From positions 1-5,920 of the forward strand of contig JACDBZ010000138.1 of the NCBI GenBank assembly GCA_013694645.1: a stretch of DNA of 5,920 nt. Direction: 5' to 3'. Under the pieces are notes generated by a model, which was not told the origin of the DNA, searched no databases, and saw only the letters and a program-made list of their open reading frames with translations. Of this stretch, positions 5,628-5,920 are shown in pieces; position 1 is the stretch's first letter; every line of letters begins with the position of its first letter. Source of the DNA: Chloroflexota bacterium (GTDB lineage Bacteria > Chloroflexota > Limnocylindria > QHBO01). The translations under genes were made by a program, and so were the position numbers.

Positions 5628-5920
5628 ATGGCATTCGGCCCGCACTCAGTTCTCCTTCCGTCGCCCAGGGTGGTGATCGTCGACGCGGATCGGCGCATCC
5701 AGCAGAGCCTCGCGGACCTGCTCGGTGTGACCGGGGAGGTGGAAGTCGTGGGTCGTGCCGGCGACGTGCGCGCCGCCCTCGAGCTCGTCGAGCGGGAGCG
5801 ACCGGACGTCGTGCTGGTGGATCCGCGACTCCCGGACATCGACGCCGGCCTCGCGATGATCACCGGAATGGCTCGCGCCTGGCCATCCATGCGCGTCGTC
5901 ATGACGGGCTGGAACGACAC
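5628..5920 (+). CDS. Receiver-domain protein, N-terminal part (runs off right edge)
   Basis: An open frame from ATG 5628 to the window end gives 97 complete codons. After a 14-residue lead (MAFGPHSVLLPSPR) comes a CheY-like receiver: VVIVDADRRIQQSLADLL, then VEVVGRAGDVRAALELVERE, phosphoacceptor Asp65 in PDVVLVDPRLPDIDAG, and Thr93 in VVMTGWND. The usual acidic pair reads Asp19-Ala20-Asp21 rather than Asp-Asp, so Mg2+ binding may be altered. The C-terminal output is outside; it could be a stand-alone receiver, a CpaE-like ATPase with a receiver front end or a DNA-binding regulator. The gene starts 65 bases after the kinase stop, in the same direction. No Shine-Dalgarno precedes the ATG, and codons 15-16 (GTG GTG, 5670) also lack a spaced one. 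Confidence 0.85.
   Translation, partial: MAFGPHSVLLPSPRVVIVDADRRIQQSLADLLGVTGEVEVVGRAGDVRAALELVERERPDVVLVDPRLPDIDAGLAMITGMARAWPSMRVVMTGWND

Overview
The window is high-GC bacterial DNA dominated by signal transduction. Gene content (cytoplasmic GAF-GAF-PAS histidine kinase, NarL-type regulators, MgtE, Tag) and several starts that lack a Shine-Dalgarno and have a TAnnnT box just upstream would suit a Chloroflexota or deep actinobacterial lineage. This is only an impression; nothing in the window fixes the taxonomy.

Left half (1-2422, minus strand). Read in the direction of transcription, it holds mgtE (CBS-regulated Mg2+ channel/transporter), tag (3-methyladenine DNA glycosylase I; its GTG start overlaps the mgtE stop as GTGA), a broken C-terminal remnant of a sensor histidine kinase, and the first 26 codons of a response regulator that runs off the left edge. 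The kinase remnant is the clearest anomaly. It starts at the tag stop codon with only the ATP-binding domain left, and that domain is split by what looks like a single missing base near 418-420.

Divergent region (2423-2578). mgtE and a NarL/LuxR-type response regulator are transcribed away from each other. A 7-bp inverted repeat lies between them.

Right half (2579-5920, plus strand). The NarL-type regulator is followed by a 248-bp non-coding region, then a 694-aa soluble kinase (GAF-GAF-PAS-HisKA_3-HATPase), then a 65-bp gap and the receiver domain of a third regulator, cut by the right edge. Regulator and kinase belong to matching families (LuxR output, HisKA_3 kinase), so they are probably a cognate pair. 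The 248-bp region between them is unusually structured. A 14-bp perfect inverted repeat, extendable to 24 bp with four mismatches, encloses two compact 7-bp hairpins. GTGCAC palindromes are duplicated in both arms, and a separate 10-bp inverted repeat abuts the putative kinase promoter. This is the best candidate in the window for an undescribed regulatory or RNA element.

No mobile-element genes, tRNA, rRNA or CRISPR array were seen.
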